From NCBI RefSeq assembly GCF_047511655.1, contig NC_133400.1:1059001-1123000 (forward strand): 64,000 nt of DNA, given 5' to 3'. The stretch's first letter is position 1; every line of letters starts with the position of its first letter. Shown here in pieces: positions 24,614-36,085 of this stretch. The position numbers and the translations under genes were made by a program. The stretch comes from Castor canadensis. Its lineage: Eukaryota; Chordata; Mammalia; Rodentia; Castoridae. The notes beneath the pieces were generated by a model, which saw nothing but the letters and a program-made list of their open reading frames with translations, was not told the DNA's origin and did no database searches.

Positions 24614-27600
24614 ATGCCGCGTTCCTTCCTGGTGAAAACGCACCCCAGCCACAGGGTCCCCAACTACGGGCAGCTGGAGACACAGAGAGGTAGGGGCTGC
24701 CCGGTTCCCCGAGCCCCTGCCCGGGACTCAGCCCTGCTGCACGGGAGGGAGAGCCGGGAGGTCCCTGGGAGCGGGGCGGGGGGCGCACCTGTCCCAGGTG
24801 AGAGAGGAAGCTAGGCACAGCTGGGGCCAGCGTGTCCTTCCTGCAGGCAGGGAGTTGCCCAGGGCGCCTTCTCCACTGCAGGGAACTCTTTTCTAAACTT
24901 GGAGTTTTTCTGGGCCCCCAAGTCTCCTAGGAGCTCTCCCCTGTGGACCCCGCCCACCCCACCTCTACAGCCCCAGCTAAAGGGACCCTGGAGTCATCCG
25001 CCCTGTGTAGGAGGTCTGGGAGGCTCCAGACTCAGGAAGCTCGCCAGGTGTTGTGTCCACCCACTCAGAGAAAGCCCCATTGGACCCCGAAGTCGCAGTC
25101 GTGAGACATGCCCAAAGGAGGTGGGGAGGGTGTGGGCGGACCTTCTGGGGTTGTGTGTGTGTGGCCGGGGGGTCCCCCAGAGCATCCTGGAGGGACCCAA
25201 AGCTTTCTCTGTTGCAAAGGCCCTGCTTGTCTTTGGTCCAGCTGGGCCTCCAACATCCTCTTTGACCCTCCTGTGGCCTCCTTCGCCCGACCTCCCCTCA
25301 CTCCAGAAGCTCTCATGCTTGCCTGGTGCATTCTGGGCTAGGAGGCTGCACTCCTCCACACAAAGGTTGAGGTGTCACATTCCCGCTCTCTGCCAGGCTC
25401 AGGGGCCTGGGGTCTGTAGCACCAGGGAACCAGAGAAAAGGATCCCCCCTCTCAGAGGAGCGCCTGCTGCAGGAAGTAGGGTGGGGTCGGTTAGGGTCAG
25501 AGCTGCCTCTGACTACAGGAATAGTCTTGGGAGCTAGACCCACTGGGGGACTGTTTGGCACCTGGAGGGGGAGAATGTTGGAGGCCAGGGCCCCCAGCCA
25601 GGCCCAGAACCCCAGGGGTGGGCAGTCCCACCCCCACAGCCCAGCCTGCCAGGAGGGGTCGCTGCCCAGGACCCTGCTCTTCAGGGAGCATTTGCACTTA
25701 ATGTACTGAGTCACCACCAGCAATTGTAGCATAAACTAGATCAGAAGCTGGCAGTGCAGAACACACAGTAAGTGTAACTTTTGTTCCAGTTATATACGTC
25801 AATACAGATGTAGACGTAAAGAAAAATAATATCTACATGGCTCATAGTTTTGGGAGTTTTCTTGTTTTGTTTTTTTGAGACAGGGTCTTCCTGTGTAGCC
25901 CAGGCTAGCCTCAAACTCTCATTCCTCCCCAGTGCTGGGATTATAGCTGTGCACAACCACACCTGGCTAGTTTTGTTTTATTTTGTGATGCTAGGGATGA
26001 ATCCAGGGCCTATACACCTCCAGCCATAGTTTAAAACCATTATTTAGAATCTGCTTATACAGTGTGCCACCCCTCGATACTTGAATGTAACAATCTGGTG
26101 CTTCAAGACCCAGTGGGGATGCTTGGGACAACCTCTCCTCCCTTGTCACTCCCTCCACTTCTTCCTGGCCTTCTGAGGGTCTTATGGCCTTGGTGCCTAT
26201 CTTACTGCCAGAGTGTCACCCTAGAATAGACCTGAAGTGCTGAGGTTTGGAGCCCCCACTCTGTCCTTTTAAATAAGTGCCTCTTTAGGATGTCAGGGAA
26301 GCCCTGAGTCAAAGGGCACAGAAAAGCCTCCTGTCCCAGGAGCCTGGGCTGCAGAATGAATAAAAAAGGAATGTGGGCAAGATATTTAAAACACTGGCAG
26401 AAATCACAGTCCCTAACACCTTGCATGGGGCCCCTTCCTACTTCTGCCTCAGGGGTGGCCACAGGCCCACAGACAGGACTTGGCCCTGAGGATGCCTTGG
26501 GCCAGGGAGGGGTCCAGTCTCAAAGGTGGAGACTGAGGGAAAGTGGCTTTCTCCTGCTGAGAGGTCTTAATGAGAGCTTCCGGGCAGGGCAATGGGGGCC
26601 CCCTGCTGACTCTCCAGAACTCCCCTGTGCTGTCATTTACCTGTCCCTGCCCTCCCCCTCTTTTCTGGAGGACAGTTAACACGATGTGCTGATTTTACAG
26701 TTAGGAAAATTAGGGTGGAAGAGGTATGGCAGGGGATACCTGGGTGTCTCCTGTTTCTCCACACCCTCCTCACACTTTTTTCTTACATTCTATCCATGCT
26801 AGTGGGTGTGAAGTGGTGTCTCACCCGGGTTTTGAGTTGCTTTTTCCTGCTGGCTGGGGTTTGAACTCAGGGCTTTGCACTTGCAAAGCAGGCGTTTCTA
26901 CCGCTTGAGCCACACCTCCAGTCCATTTTGCTCTGGTTATTTTGGAGATGGGATCTCAAGAACTAATTGCCCAGGCTGGCCTCCAACCTCCATTCTCCCA
27001 ATCTCAGCTCCCAGGTTGCTGGATTACAGGCATGAGCCACTGGTGCCCGGCATTTGACCGTTTTTGTGTTTGTGTTTTTATTGTTGAGTTACAAATATTC
27101 TTTATATATTCTGGATACTATTTCCTGATCAAATGTCTAATATTTTCTCCCATTCGGTGGGTTGTCCTTTTTCTTCCCAAAACTTCAATGCTGAGGTAGA
27201 AATGGGGCCAGAGATTTATCTCAACACATATGGAAAAAGAAATGGCTTCAGTCAGGGCTATTTGGCAATTGGGGCTTTAGGAAATCCAGAAATTGCTTCT
27301 TATCTGCAAACTAATCTCTGTATTTGGTGCTAGTGGTGTTATCTGGATCAAACACATGAGGTGCTGGCCCCAAATACAAGAGCCACTGCCCGAGGACAAG
27401 CCAAGCCAGGACCAGGTCTGATGATGCCACACGCCTGGCTGAGCGTGTTCACGCGTGTTAAAGGGGCAGCAAGCGTGTGCTGTCCAGTGGCCGGGGAGAC
27501 TGCTGACACAGCACATCACGACACTGGCAAGGGGCCTCCATGGGGTGACCAGAAGGTTCCTGGAGGCTAATTACTGTGGGGGTGGGAGAGGCTGGTTTTA

Positions 27601-30453
27601 TGTGAGGCGCCTGGTGTTCTGACCTCATGCTGCTGTGTGGGAGCCTGGGAGCTGGTCCTGGCTGCTGCCCACAGCTCAGAGGTGGAATGGGGGCTCCTCA
27701 GATAGCCTGCCCAGCCCAGGGCAAGGAGGGAGGGTGCCTCTACCCTGTGAGGACTGTTTTCTGGGGAGTTGGGTTTTTATGAGACAGTGTCTCACTATGT
27801 AGCCCAGACCGGCCTCAAACTTCTGATCCTCCTTCCTCAGCTCCCCCAGGGTTGGGATTATAGGTGTATGCCACCATGCCTGCATACAAGGACTGGGTGT
27901 TTGGGTTTGTGTGTTTGTGTGTTTTCTTTTCACAGTACTGGGGTTTGAACTCAGGGCATCTTGCTTGCTAGGCAGGCATCCTACCACTTAAGCCACTCCT
28001 CCAGTATATAAGGACTGCTTTATGCTACTGGCCACTACAGGTCTGGTGGGTTTTTTTGTTTTGTTTTGTTTTGTTTTGCAGTCCTGGGGATTGAACCCAG
28101 GGTCTCACAAATGCTAGGCAAGCGCTTTACCACTGAACTACATCCCTAGCCCTCTCATCTTCACGTTTAGTGAAGAGTGGATTTGAGACTCACTCTCTAG
28201 ACCCCAGGGCTTTGTTCTAGCTCCCGTGTCCTTGACTGCTATGGTAACTCCCTGTGTGGCAGCTCGGTCTCTTACGAGATGGGTGAATGCTGGACCTTTG
28301 CAGCTGCTCCTTCATCTGGCTAGTAAGATGGGCCTCAGCGAGATATACGAGTGGGGCTTGAAAACTCAGTCATCGGGGCCTCAGTCCTCACCGTTGTTCT
28401 CTCTCCCCTCTGCCTTCCAGAAGCCAATGGTGCCTGCTCTGAATGTGGGGGACTGGTGGTACCCCTCCACCCTCCAGACAAGGAGGCCCCTTCCTCACCT
28501 GGTGATCCTCCCCAGCCCTGTGACCGCACCTCCACCATCGCACACATCTCCCTGCCCTTCCTGCCACACCATGAGGAAGCTCTGGGGTCCTCTGGGCCAG
28601 ACCCTCTGCAAATGAGCTGGGCAAGCCCTCGGGCCGGCTGCACCCCTAGTGTGCCCCTCAAAGACAGCCTGAACCACTTCAACCTGCCCCCGCTGCTATT
28701 GCTGCCCACACGGTGGCCCCCAATCCTTGGTCCAGATGGGGACGGGGCTCCAGACAGACATCTCGGGGCTGAGGGCATACCTCAAGCCCCAGGGGGCTTC
28801 AAGTGCACCCACTGCCACAAGCCCTACCACACGCTGGCCGGCCTGGCCAGGCACCAGCAGCTGCATTGCCACCTGCCAGCCGGGCGTGCCTTCACCTGCA
28901 GGTACTGTGACAAAGCGTATGCCAGCCTGGGTGCCCTCAAGATGCATATCCGCACCCACACGCTGCCCTGCGTCTGCAAGGTCTGTGGCAAGGCCTTCTC
29001 CAGGCCCTGGCTGCTCCAGGGTCACATCCGCACCCACACAGGTAGGAAGCACGGCGATGACGAGGGCATGGGGTCAGAAGAGGAGGGGTTGATTTCACCA
29101 GCACCGGGGCACTGCTTGTGGACAGCCTCCACCTCCCAGAAGCACCTGCACCTGCCTCCTGCAGCTGCCAACACACAACCCCAAAGACGGGGATCCAACA
29201 GCAGACGTGTCCTCTCAGGGTCCCAAGGCCACAGCCTAAAATCAGGGTGTGCCAGGACTGAGCTCTCCATGAAGGCTGGAGAAGAGCCCCCTTCCTGCCT
29301 CACTCTGTTCCTGCAGCTGCCCCAGTCCTTGGCTTGTGGCTGCATCCCTCCTATCTCTGTCTCCGTCTCTGTCTTCACAGGACCTTCTCCCCTGTGTGTG
29401 CCTGTGTTAAGTCTACTCTGTTGTAAGGACACCAGTATAAGTCATATGGGATTAGAACTCAACCTAATGGCCTCAATTATATTTGCAAAGACCCTGTTCC
29501 AAGTGAGGCCATAGGGCAGGAGTCAGGAAGTGGGTGTCTCTTGGGGGAGACACACTTCAACCATAAGACAAGGCAAAGCACAGATGTGCAGGACCTCAGT
29601 GGGGCTTCTCTGGTTACGTACCACAGCTCCAGAACCAGGGCAGCAGGGGAGGGATGAGAAAGCCTGGCCACTGTGGGGTCCCCAGCAGGTCACATGGCCT
29701 AGAGGAGAGTGGAGACTCTGGATTTGGGGAAATGGAGTCAACTTGTCTGGCCTCCAGTCAGCAGGGATGTGGGTGCCCTGGCCCCCTTGGGGACTCCCAG
29801 CTGGTTTCTCAGGACTCCATAGGGCTGTAGGACCCAACAGATGGTTTTCAGTGACCTTTCCCCTTGCACTTGGTAGGGTCATCCTGGGAGCCAAGGTCCC
29901 AACAGAAGGACTTTGTCCCAATCCCTGGTCACCCTGATTAGAGATAATGCCTCTGTCAAGAGCCACAGCTCTATGGGAGCCTAGTACTTCCCATATCCTG
30001 CTGGTCACTGGCCAGGAACAGCTGCCAGAGGTTCCCAGGTTTCTCATGGCCAGTCTTGAGTGACCAGGGCCCCGGGAAGGACTGGCAGAGATCATAAGAG
30101 ACTTGCCTGGGAAGGTCCTCCCATGCTGTGGTCTGGCCTGGTGTGGCATTTCTGAGGCTCTGACTTTGGCACTGGGGGCGTGATGAGCATCTGGAGGGGA
30201 GGAGGGGCACCTTTGCCCTGTCTGGTGTTGTCCTGGCCGTGGTCACATGGCCTCCTGTCTTTCTCCTGCAGGTGAGAAGCCGTATGCCTGTCCTCACTGC
30301 AGCAGGGCCTTCGCTGACCGCTCCAACCTGCGGGCCCACCTGCAGACCCATTCTGGCACCAAGAAATACCAGTGCAAAAGCTGCTCCAAGACCTTCTCAC
30401 GCATGTCCCTCTTGGTGCGCCATGAGGAAGCCAGCTGCTGCCCTGGCCCCTGA
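24614..30453 (+). CDS. SNAI3: SNAI3, Snail-family zinc-finger repressor (3 exons, 292 aa)
   Basis: SNAI3 is a nuclear transcriptional repressor that binds CAGGTG-type E-boxes. Exons: 24614-24689, 28421-29041, 30272-30453; total 879 nt, which matches the human length of 292 aa. The N-terminus MPRSFLVKT is the SNAG domain, which recruits LSD1-type corepressors in this family. Five zinc fingers are visible: ZF1 about 152-174, ZF2 183-205, ZF3 209-231, ZF4 237-259 and ZF5 265-288. ZF5 is the C2HC variant typical of Snail (C267, C270, H283, C288). The intron between ZF3 and ZF4 falls in the HTG|EKPY linker. The central region (about 30-150) is Pro/Ser-rich and less conserved. Intron 1 (3.7 kb) carries L1 and SINE insertions; intron 2 carries an MLT1-type LTR fossil. 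Confidence 0.97.
25868..26030 (-). mobile_element. B1-like SINE plus ID-like fragment in SNAI3 intron 1
   Basis: A minus-oriented 7SL-derived unit (TTTTTTGAGACAGGGTCTTC...GCTGGGATTATAG) spans about 25868-25972. A decayed ID-like piece (GATGCTAGGGATGAATCCAG) follows directly. Confidence 0.75.
26745..27195 (-). mobile_element. L1 ORF2-region fragment (antisense), split by a younger SINE
   Basis: The flanks at 26745-26845 (ATGCTAGTGGGTGTGAAGTG) and 27056-27195 (ATTTTCTCCCATTCGGTGGG) read as adjacent parts of the L1 ORF2 3' region in reverse. They are separated by a composite SINE at about 26848-27053, so the L1 is the older element. It is in SNAI3 intron 1. Confidence 0.75.
26848..27053 (-). 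mobile_element. Composite tRNA-like plus second-module SINE
   Basis: The unit starts GGGGTTTGAACTCAGGGCTT, continues through CTTGAGCCACACCTCCAG, then joins a second module with TTTTGCTCTGGTTATTTTGG and a 7SL-like end (GGATTACAGGCATGAGCCAC). Very similar composites occur near 41.6, 44.9 and 60.7 kb. Confidence 0.8.
27778..28155 (-). mobile_element. Cluster of three minus-oriented SINEs (one B1-like, two ID-like)
   Basis: Three units lie in tandem in SNAI3 intron 1, ending about 265 bases before exon 2. They are a B1-like unit at about 27778-27890, an ID-like unit at 27915-28008, and an ID-like unit at 28050-28155. The last carries a (TTTTG)n tail and the box GATTGAACCCAGGGTCTCAC. Confidence 0.8.
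29345..29580 (-). mobile_element. ERVL-MaLR LTR fossil, MLT1-type, in SNAI3 intron 2
   Basis: This inverted MLT1-like LTR segment is recognised by its ordered boxes (a 'tgtaaggacaccagt' box, then a 'gcaaagaccctgttccaa' box). It is a fragmentary, non-coding, ancient relic. Confidence 0.55.
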
Positions 30454-31155
30454 GAGGTGTGGTGGGGTAGAGGGGCCTCACACTGAGAGCCAAAGGGTAG
30501 CAATCCTCTTGGTGGTCCTGTGTCACCTGAGGCACCCAGAGGAACCAGGGAACCTAGAGGACAGGGGCCCAGCCACTGCTGCCTGTGTCCAACTAGAACC
30601 CAGAAGTCTAGTGGGGCCATTAGGGGACCTCCCACACTATGGATCCCCACTCAAAGGAGACGTTACTGAAATGAGAACCACAGGTCCATTTTCAACGTGG
30701 TCTGGTTCTGGTCTCATTCTTCCAAGAGGTTACTGGGAGATGCTCACGTGTGCTGGGCAAACTCTGCCCATGCACCGGCAAACAGGCTGCCCGGGTCTCT
30801 CGGCACACAGCTGGAAGTGAGCAGTTTCTCGTTGTGGGAGCACATGGCGCTGTCTGACCTTGGGAGGCGTAGCTACTTCTCGGCCAGCCCCACCTGCCTT
30901 TGGCTTTAGGGTCTGGGGACAGGCTGTCTCCTGCTCCACATGTGCACACACACACCCTCCCACCGCCCCCAGACAACCCAAAAGATGGAGCAGGGCTGGG
31001 AGAACAGTATGGCGGTTTGGGACAAAGCCAGGCCTGCCTAAGCTGTGCCTCCAGAACTGGTCCTGCTCAGAGCAGGGGGCTGGCCTCGGTGTCTTGCTGA
31101 CTTCTCTCAGGGCAAATAGCTGTGGGGTAATAAACAAGCTCCTCACTGCTGTCTG
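30454..31155 (+). terminator. SNAI3: SNAI3 3' UTR and poly(A) signal
   Basis: The 3' UTR is about 690 bases. AATAAA at 31129-31134 is followed by a T/G-rich element (CTGTCTGCTGTGTTCTTTG), so cleavage is expected near 31150. Confidence 0.8.
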
Positions 31156-32299
31156 CTGTGTTCTTTGAAATCTTGAGTCTCGCTCAATCCCCTGGGTCTA
31201 CAGAGGAGATGGACCCTGAGGAATTATCTAGCGTCAGGACTGTGGATGATTTGGGTCCTTCTGGGCACAGAGCAGGTGGGAGACCGTGTGAGAGCAAGTG
31301 TTACGGGGGCCCTGCGAGCGGAAGAATGGAGATCCAAAATGGCTGCCCCAACAAACAGTGTGGAGGAACCAGGAGACAATGTGACCGGTTCCCGGGGGCA
31401 CTGGATGGGACCAGTGCTGGCACTGGCGGTGGGGAGTGGGGGGTATGTTTGGCTGCATGCACCTGGTGGCATTTCTGGAGTAGAGGAGAGAGTCCAGGGT
31501 GCTGAGAGCCCTCCCAGTGGGGTTGCCCAACCCTAGAGGTGACATCTGGGACAAAGCAAGGAGGCCCATTGAGTCCACCAGAGGCAGTCCCAGATACCGT
31601 CACAAAGAAGGATGGTGGGCGGGCAGTTCTGGGTGAGGGGATATTGGGGGAGGGGCACCTGCTCCTCTCTGGGGTGGACCAGCCGGCTGTCAGCGGCTCC
31701 ACTTCTGGCCCAGGCCAGGGCTATCTTTGTCCCCATCCTAGAATGGAGCCACATGGCCAGTGGCAGAGGCTCCCTTCTTGTTCCCTGAGCCTCCTGCACT
31801 CAGAAAAGCTTGCTGGGACCACACCCAGTGCCCTGTCCTACAGCCCCTCAGCTGCTCCTGTTCACACGTGGCAGGCAGTGTCCAACCTGGCTGACACCAG
31901 CAGGCCCTGAAAGGCTGTGGGTAGCTGGTTTGATGATGACCCTCTGAGAGACCTTGGAGACATTCTAGAGGTTGGGCTCTCTGGATCAAGGGTGACCTTG
32001 AATGAATAGACCATCTGTGAGAGCTGCGACACCAGCCTCCAGACCCGTGCCAGCTGAGACGGCACACTCTGAGAAAGCCACCCTGGAGTTCTCAGTCCCC
32101 ACTACTGCCTCCCTGCAGGTTGCCCCTCCAGGGAGGTGTGGAAGAGGCAGGAGATGTGCCCACCAAGCCTGGCCACCCACTACACAAATGCATCCTCTCA
32201 TGTTTCTGGCCAGAAAGGTCACTTAAAGGTGACTTTAAGACCGAGATCTGGATCCAGGCTCCCTCAGCCTCAAGAGTGGCTGGCCTTCCTTGCTCTCCA

Positions 32300-32500
32300 T
32301 GGCTGTAGAAGCAAAACCCTGGCCTCTACCTTGGTCTCCACGTGGTCCCTATCTGTCTCTCCTTTTATAAGGATGCCAGTCATTGGATTTAGGACCCACC
32401 CTACTGTAGTATGACCTCATCATAATTAATCAGATTTTCAAAGACCCTCTTTCCAAGGTCACATTCTGAGGTTAGTACCTCAACCTATGAATCTGGATGC
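32300..32500 (-). mobile_element. ERVL-MaLR LTR fossil, MLT1-type
   Basis: An inverted MLT1-like LTR piece with a 'ccttttataaggatgccagt' box and a 'gacctcatcataattaa' box. It is ancient, fragmentary and non-coding. Confidence 0.6.
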
Positions 32501-35500
32501 ACAGGTATGCCAACCTGGTCAGCCCACGCGGTCAAGGACTGTGCTTTGCCAAAATTACCCTGCTGGGTCCTTAAATTTAGAATAAAGAGCTTAATGCTCT
32601 TCTTTCCTGTCTTCAAAGGATCTCTGGGAGAGATGGTTTTACCAGAAACATCTTCAAAGGTACGGTGAGCACCCCCACCCTCTCTGGGCTAAGGCAGGGA
32701 CGGGCTGGGCCCTGGAGGGGAGTGAGAGCAGGAACTGGGTTCCAAAATGCCTGGCCTCCTCTGCCAAGCAGGTCAAGCTTCCCCAGGCACAGGGGTCCCT
32801 TGAAGCCCAGTGCAGGCATGAGTTCCAACCAACATGAGTTTGGGCATCACCCAGGAGAGCGCTTTTAAAATAGCGATCAGATGCCTAAAGGAAACTATAT
32901 TGTAGATTGTGTCCTATTTCTGGGCCCCCATATCTAAATGAGGCAATTGCACCTGTTGGGTATGAAGGAAGAGAATTTCACAAGCCGAAAATAAAGCCGA
33001 ATGTTTTCCCTTGGTACCAGCCCATGGAAAATGCTCTGATATTTATATCTGGGCTGGAGAGGGCAGGGGTAGTAGAGGGTGGGTTGGCAGAGTGGAGGGA
33101 GCTGCAGGCACCTGCCAGGGAACTGATAGGGAGTGAATGCAGAAGACTTTCCACTCAGCAGGTCAGGATGAGGTGGCCAGCCAGCCTCGCCTGGGGACAC
33201 CTGTGCCCATCCAGTGGGCCTGGCACTCCTTATTTTGCTTGGTCACGAGCAAACTAACCTGCAATGCTCTCTTTAAGCCTGGGTTCCTGGATCCCCATCC
33301 CTGCCACTGTGCGCTGAAAAACAAAATACTCAGACACCAATTTGATGCTGAGCGACCCGCAGCGCTGTCTCCAGGTACTGTCGATCACTGGAACTTAACA
33401 TCTGTTTGCTGTTCAGCAGGGCAGAAAGGCAAGCTCAGTAACAAAGGGCTTTTCAGAAGTAAATAAAGCAAAGTTTCTTGAGAAAATTTCTATGGCAGGC
33501 CACAGGGGAATAAGAGTTGAGCACCTCGTAATGTGCAACGGAACAAGGAATGTGGCTGACATTTCAGCTTTTCCTGTGAACCCTTCCCTGAGGCCTACAC
33601 GTCCTCTAAGCGTATCCCAAAAAGTCCCCACGCCTGTAGAATGAGAGTTAGGAAGTGAGTATGTCCTGGTGAAGTTGGCTTGACCAGCTCTCTCTGGAGG
33701 CTGCTGTTTAGGGTCCCTCACCCCCCTCCTTTTTCCTACCAAGTCTTTGTCACAGTCCCATCTTCCTCTTGAGCAAACTTCCAGGGAGGTTGTCAGAACC
33801 TCCCTCCAAGATGGGGGCAGGAGTGGAGCAGGGACCAGGGGCTCCAGAACCTGAGGGAGTTGGAAGCAGGTGTCTCAGTCACAGCCCAGTTGTGTCTGGC
33901 AACAGGAGAGGCCAAAGAGCTCAGTGAGATTCTGGATGCAAGAACTATATAACATAGCGTGCTCTGTGAGGAGGGGACTGCCTTCTCCCAGGGAAGTCCT
34001 GACCACTCTCCCAGGAGGGCGCCCACAGGCCAGGGCACTAGGAAAGAGGACACATGGGGCCTGCGTGCCTCCACTGTGCTCTGAGTCATGAGTGACAGCA
34101 AAGAGCACACCCAGCCTCCTGGAAACAGGTGTGAGAGGGACAGCAGGCCTCTGGGTGACCCGGTCCTTCTCCCTGTTCCCTGTTGAAAGAAACCTCTCCT
34201 GAAAGCCAAAGAGGTGCGAAGGTTATGGCCCTTCATTTCCAGAAGCCCAGGGTTCTAAAAATATCATTTTGGCCCAGAATATTCTAGGGGGGTTCTCTAG
34301 ATATTTGAAAATAGCCCACTTGTTACTATCTATACTCAAAGAGCCCACTGTTGGCTGCGCCTGCATGGCTAACTTTAGCCTCCCTGGCACAGCCAGATGG
34401 AACACAAGTCTCCAGGCTGCTCCGCCTCTGGACGCAGAACGTCCCCCAGAGAGCAGCTTGGCTGCTGGATGGGACAGCTCCAGGAGAGGCCACCCTGGCT
34501 ACTGCGCCTTCCTCTCCCAACCTAGAGCCATTCTGTTGAGGCTGAGTTCATCACAGCAGTTCTCCTCTGTAGCAAAGGAACCATGCTAGGTTCTATGTCA
34601 GAAGTCAAGAGATACCAAGTGAATGCGGCAGGAAAAGGGGCCTTCGGACACCTAGAAACACTGTGATACAACCTTGGAGACCCTCTGCAGGCCACTGAGT
34701 GCTGACCCAGCTCACAGAGCTGTCTGGGTTCCTGCAAATGCTGCAAGGCCAACAGAGCCCGGGTCAGGCAGCAAGAGTTTCAGACCCAACACCCAGCTCA
34801 GAGGGACAGGAGTTTCCCATGTGGCCAGGACCTCACTATCCTACCGCATATCAGCCGGGGCTGCCCATCCCAGCCCTCCCCAGGGATTCCCACACTCCTG
34901 GGTTTCTCCCCCTTATCTTCTGACTTTTGTTCTCTGTAAGGATAAGGGCCCGTGACTCAACCCCGGGGAAGGCAGAGACACTTCAGTTTTGCTTATGTGA
35001 CTCCAGACACCACAGCCCCTGCTTCCTCCCCACTGGCAGCAGGCATGGGGCGCCCAAGATGCTTCCTTATGGGCATAGAGAAGGGGACCACCAAGTCACA
35101 GGTCTTTCCTCGTGTGCGCGTTTACCTTTTAAAACTCAATTGCTTGGAATCAGCTAAATCATGAGGCTCAGGCAGACAGCCTGATTAACCTCTGCTGCCC
35201 TTCCAAGCACTGAGCACGGCTCTGAGGCCCCATGCTCGTGATCGTGACCACAGGGTGCTGTTGGTTGTCCCCCCTCCTCCACAGAAAAAGCAACCATGCC
35301 AGAAGTTCTCACAGGTGGTCTGTAGACCAAGGTCCTCTCCAACTGCTCTGCTATGGAAACTTGGTGCCTGCCGTGGGGTACAGAGGGTGGGCTAGGTGGG
35401 GCCTCATAGTGCCCATGAGGCCTAGAATATCCCCACCCCCTGCCATGCTGCCCACAGAACTCGTGGTTACTGGGGAGAATTGACAAATGCACCCTGGCCA

Positions 35501-35629
35501 TGCATGGACATAGCACAGCAATGTGGGATGATGTGGGACTGAGCCCTTGGCAGGACAAAGTGGGTCTGTCCTTCAAGGAGAGCCATGGACACAACTTGTC
35601 CCCAATGATAAAGCTTATACTTTGCAGTG

Positions 35630-35672
35630 AAAATGGCTGGGGTGTGCCTCAGTGGTAGAGCACTTGTCCAAA
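35630..35672 (+). mobile_element. ID-like SINE fragment
   Basis: A short plus-oriented tRNA-like piece (GGCTGGGGTGTGCCTCAGTG then GTAGAGCACTTG). It runs directly into a purine-rich simple repeat that probably grew from its A-rich tail. Confidence 0.7.
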
Positions 35673-35675
35673 CTC

Positions 35676-35800
35676 AGAAAGAAGTAAAGGAGGAAGGAAA
35701 GAAGGAAAGGACGGGGGTGGGGGGGAGGGAGGGAGGAAGGAAAGAAAGGAGGGAGGGAGGGAGGGAGGGAGGAAGAAGGAAGGAAGGAAGGAAGAAAAGG
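35676..35800 (+). repeat. Purine-only (GGAA/GGGA)n microsatellite
   Basis: About 120 bases of almost pure A/G on the plus strand, mixing GGAA, GAAA and long GGGA runs with a GGGGGTGGGGGGG core. The G-runs are dense enough to fold as G-quadruplexes. Confidence 0.9.
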
Positions 35801-35929
35801 TCATGATTTCTATCAGAGTCATAGGCTTTCAAGGACAGACAAGAGGAGGTGGCAGTTGAGGGCAACTCTGAAGATTTGCCAAGACACAGGAAGGGCAGAT
35901 GTCCTTTTTCTTATCTCTCCCAGTTGGAG

Positions 35930-36085
35930 TAGGTTGGGCCCACCATAATGACCTTAGTTTACCTTGATCACTTTTTAAGGTGCTATCTCCAGATGCAGCC
36001 ACATGCCATAGTCCTGCAGGTGGGGCTTCAGTACACACATTTTTTGGAGTGAGGAGGAGACACACTTTAGCCTGTCACAAAGTCC
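35930..36085 (-). mobile_element. ERVL-MaLR LTR fossil, MLT1-type
   Basis: A short inverted MLT1-like LTR segment with a 'gtgctatctccagatgcagc' box and an 'aggtggggcttcag' box. It is ancient, fragmentary and non-coding. Confidence 0.5.

Noticed and set aside
24107-24652. A 181-codon minus-strand frame over the SNAI3 promoter
   Set aside because: This is a CpG-island frame, Arg/Gly/Pro-rich, with no homology I recognise and no splice support.
28351-28420. Upstream extension of the SNAI3 exon 2 frame as an alternative first exon
   Set aside because: It lies on the polypyrimidine tract and acceptor of intron 1. Exon 1 with the SNAG domain is clearly the conserved start.
28335-28778. Minus-strand frame opposite SNAI3 exon 2
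   Set aside because: It is a mirror of the conserved SNAI3 coding sequence with no independent evidence.
35676-35800. Proline/serine-rich protein on the minus strand of the purine tract
   Set aside because: The apparent low-complexity peptide is only the translation of a simple repeat.
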